Shown here: positions 37,029 to 37,105 of the stretch, in pieces
Numbering within the stretch: the stretch's first letter is position 1
How the letters are laid out: every line of letters starts with the position of its first letter
From: an uncultured Candidatus Pelagibacter sp.
GTDB taxonomy: Bacteria > Pseudomonadota > Alphaproteobacteria > Pelagibacterales > Pelagibacteraceae
Direction: 5' to 3'
DNA length: 37,105 nucleotides
Assembly: GCA_943841085.1 (NCBI GenBank)
Contig: CALSWN010000050.1
Span: 1-37,105 of the forward strand
Translations under genes and position numbers: made by a program
The notes under the pieces: model-generated
Told to the model about the DNA's origin: nothing
Databases searched by the model: none
The model's input: only the letters and a program-made list of their open reading frames with translations

Positions 37029-37105
37029 ATGACGAAAAAAGCAGAAGAATTAAAAATGCATGGAAAGGACACCGGTTCTTCAGAAGTACAAATTGCATTA
37101 TTAAC
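37029..37105 (+). CDS. rpsO: 30S ribosomal protein S15, 5' end (3' truncated by window)
   Basis: The frame from ATG 37029 reads MTKKAEELKMHGKDTGSSEV then QIALL, the N-terminus of S15 (DTGSSEVQIALLT is its signature). S15 binds the central domain of 16S rRNA early in assembly. A TAGGAAAA ribosome-binding site lies about 10 bp upstream. The ORF track does not list it because the window ends after 25 codons. Confidence 0.95.
   Translation, partial: MTKKAEELKMHGKDTGSSEVQIALL

Noticed and set aside
36823-37098. 91-aa minus-strand ORF spanning rbfA and rpsO
   Set aside because: Phe/Ser-rich reading of the opposite strand of two real genes, with no support of its own.
1-37105. Mobile elements, CRISPR arrays, toxin-antitoxin pairs, tRNA or rRNA genes
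   Set aside because: No transposase or integrase motif, regular repeats, toxin-like small pairs or cloverleaf sequences were seen; the window is almost fully covered by housekeeping genes.

Overview
The window looks like a piece of a streamlined, AT-rich alphaproteobacterial chromosome of the SAR11/Pelagibacterales type. This rests on the very AT-rich and Lys/Asn/Ile-rich coding, gaps of at most about 175 bp, many genes that overlap or abut, and classic alphaproteobacterial gene blocks. No tRNA, rRNA, CRISPR, insertion sequence or phage gene was seen. The taxonomic call is inference from gene order and composition; no database search was possible.

Region by region: (1) 1-5775 is the origin-proximal block parA (3' end)-parB, facing holA-lptE-leuS and a DUF3576 lipoprotein on the minus strand. 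(2) 5776-7040 holds an abundant-type outer-membrane porin with its own upstream region and a strong GC-rich terminator. (3) 7018-9394 is a compact set: a short ThiE-like protein, YggS (PLP homeostasis), a YkuD-type L,D-transpeptidase, an atypical response regulator and a 36-codon ArfA ribosome-rescue gene that the ORF track missed. (4) 9386-15576, minus strand, carries a PfkB kinase, nth, dapB, dnaJ, dnaK and grpE. (5) 15613-18829 carries rdgB, an LpoA-like periplasmic protein, rsmI and a two-BON-domain lipoprotein, recalling the rsmI/lpoA/dolP neighbourhood of gammaproteobacteria. (6) 18826-21111 is a malic enzyme-phosphotransacetylase fusion protein. (7) 21162-32772 is murJ-trpS-nfu, a Bax-like glucosaminidase and a polysaccharide deacetylase, then tsaB-fur-miaB-phoH-ybeY-lnt-metK. 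(8) 32773-37105 is a probable promoter and terminator-type leader, then nusA-infB-rbfA-rpsO (5' end).

Functionally this is nearly all housekeeping: chromosome segregation, replication clamp loading, LPS transport, aminoacylation, protein folding, nucleotide sanitation, DNA repair, lysine/peptidoglycan precursor supply, lipoprotein maturation, tRNA/rRNA modification and translation initiation. What stands out is genome compression. Head-to-head genes share or overlap their start regions, a terminator hairpin doubles as coding sequence, TsaB is reduced to roughly its N-terminal half, three successive genes overlap by exactly 8 bp, and several genes usual in these operons in other alphaproteobacteria (rimI, corC, trmB, rimP, ylxR, truB) are missing. 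I did not find a convincing new defence or mobile system. The best leads are the miniature ArfA, the half-length TsaB with a 53-bp antisense 5' overlap, and a possible NusA-responsive attenuator in front of nusA.
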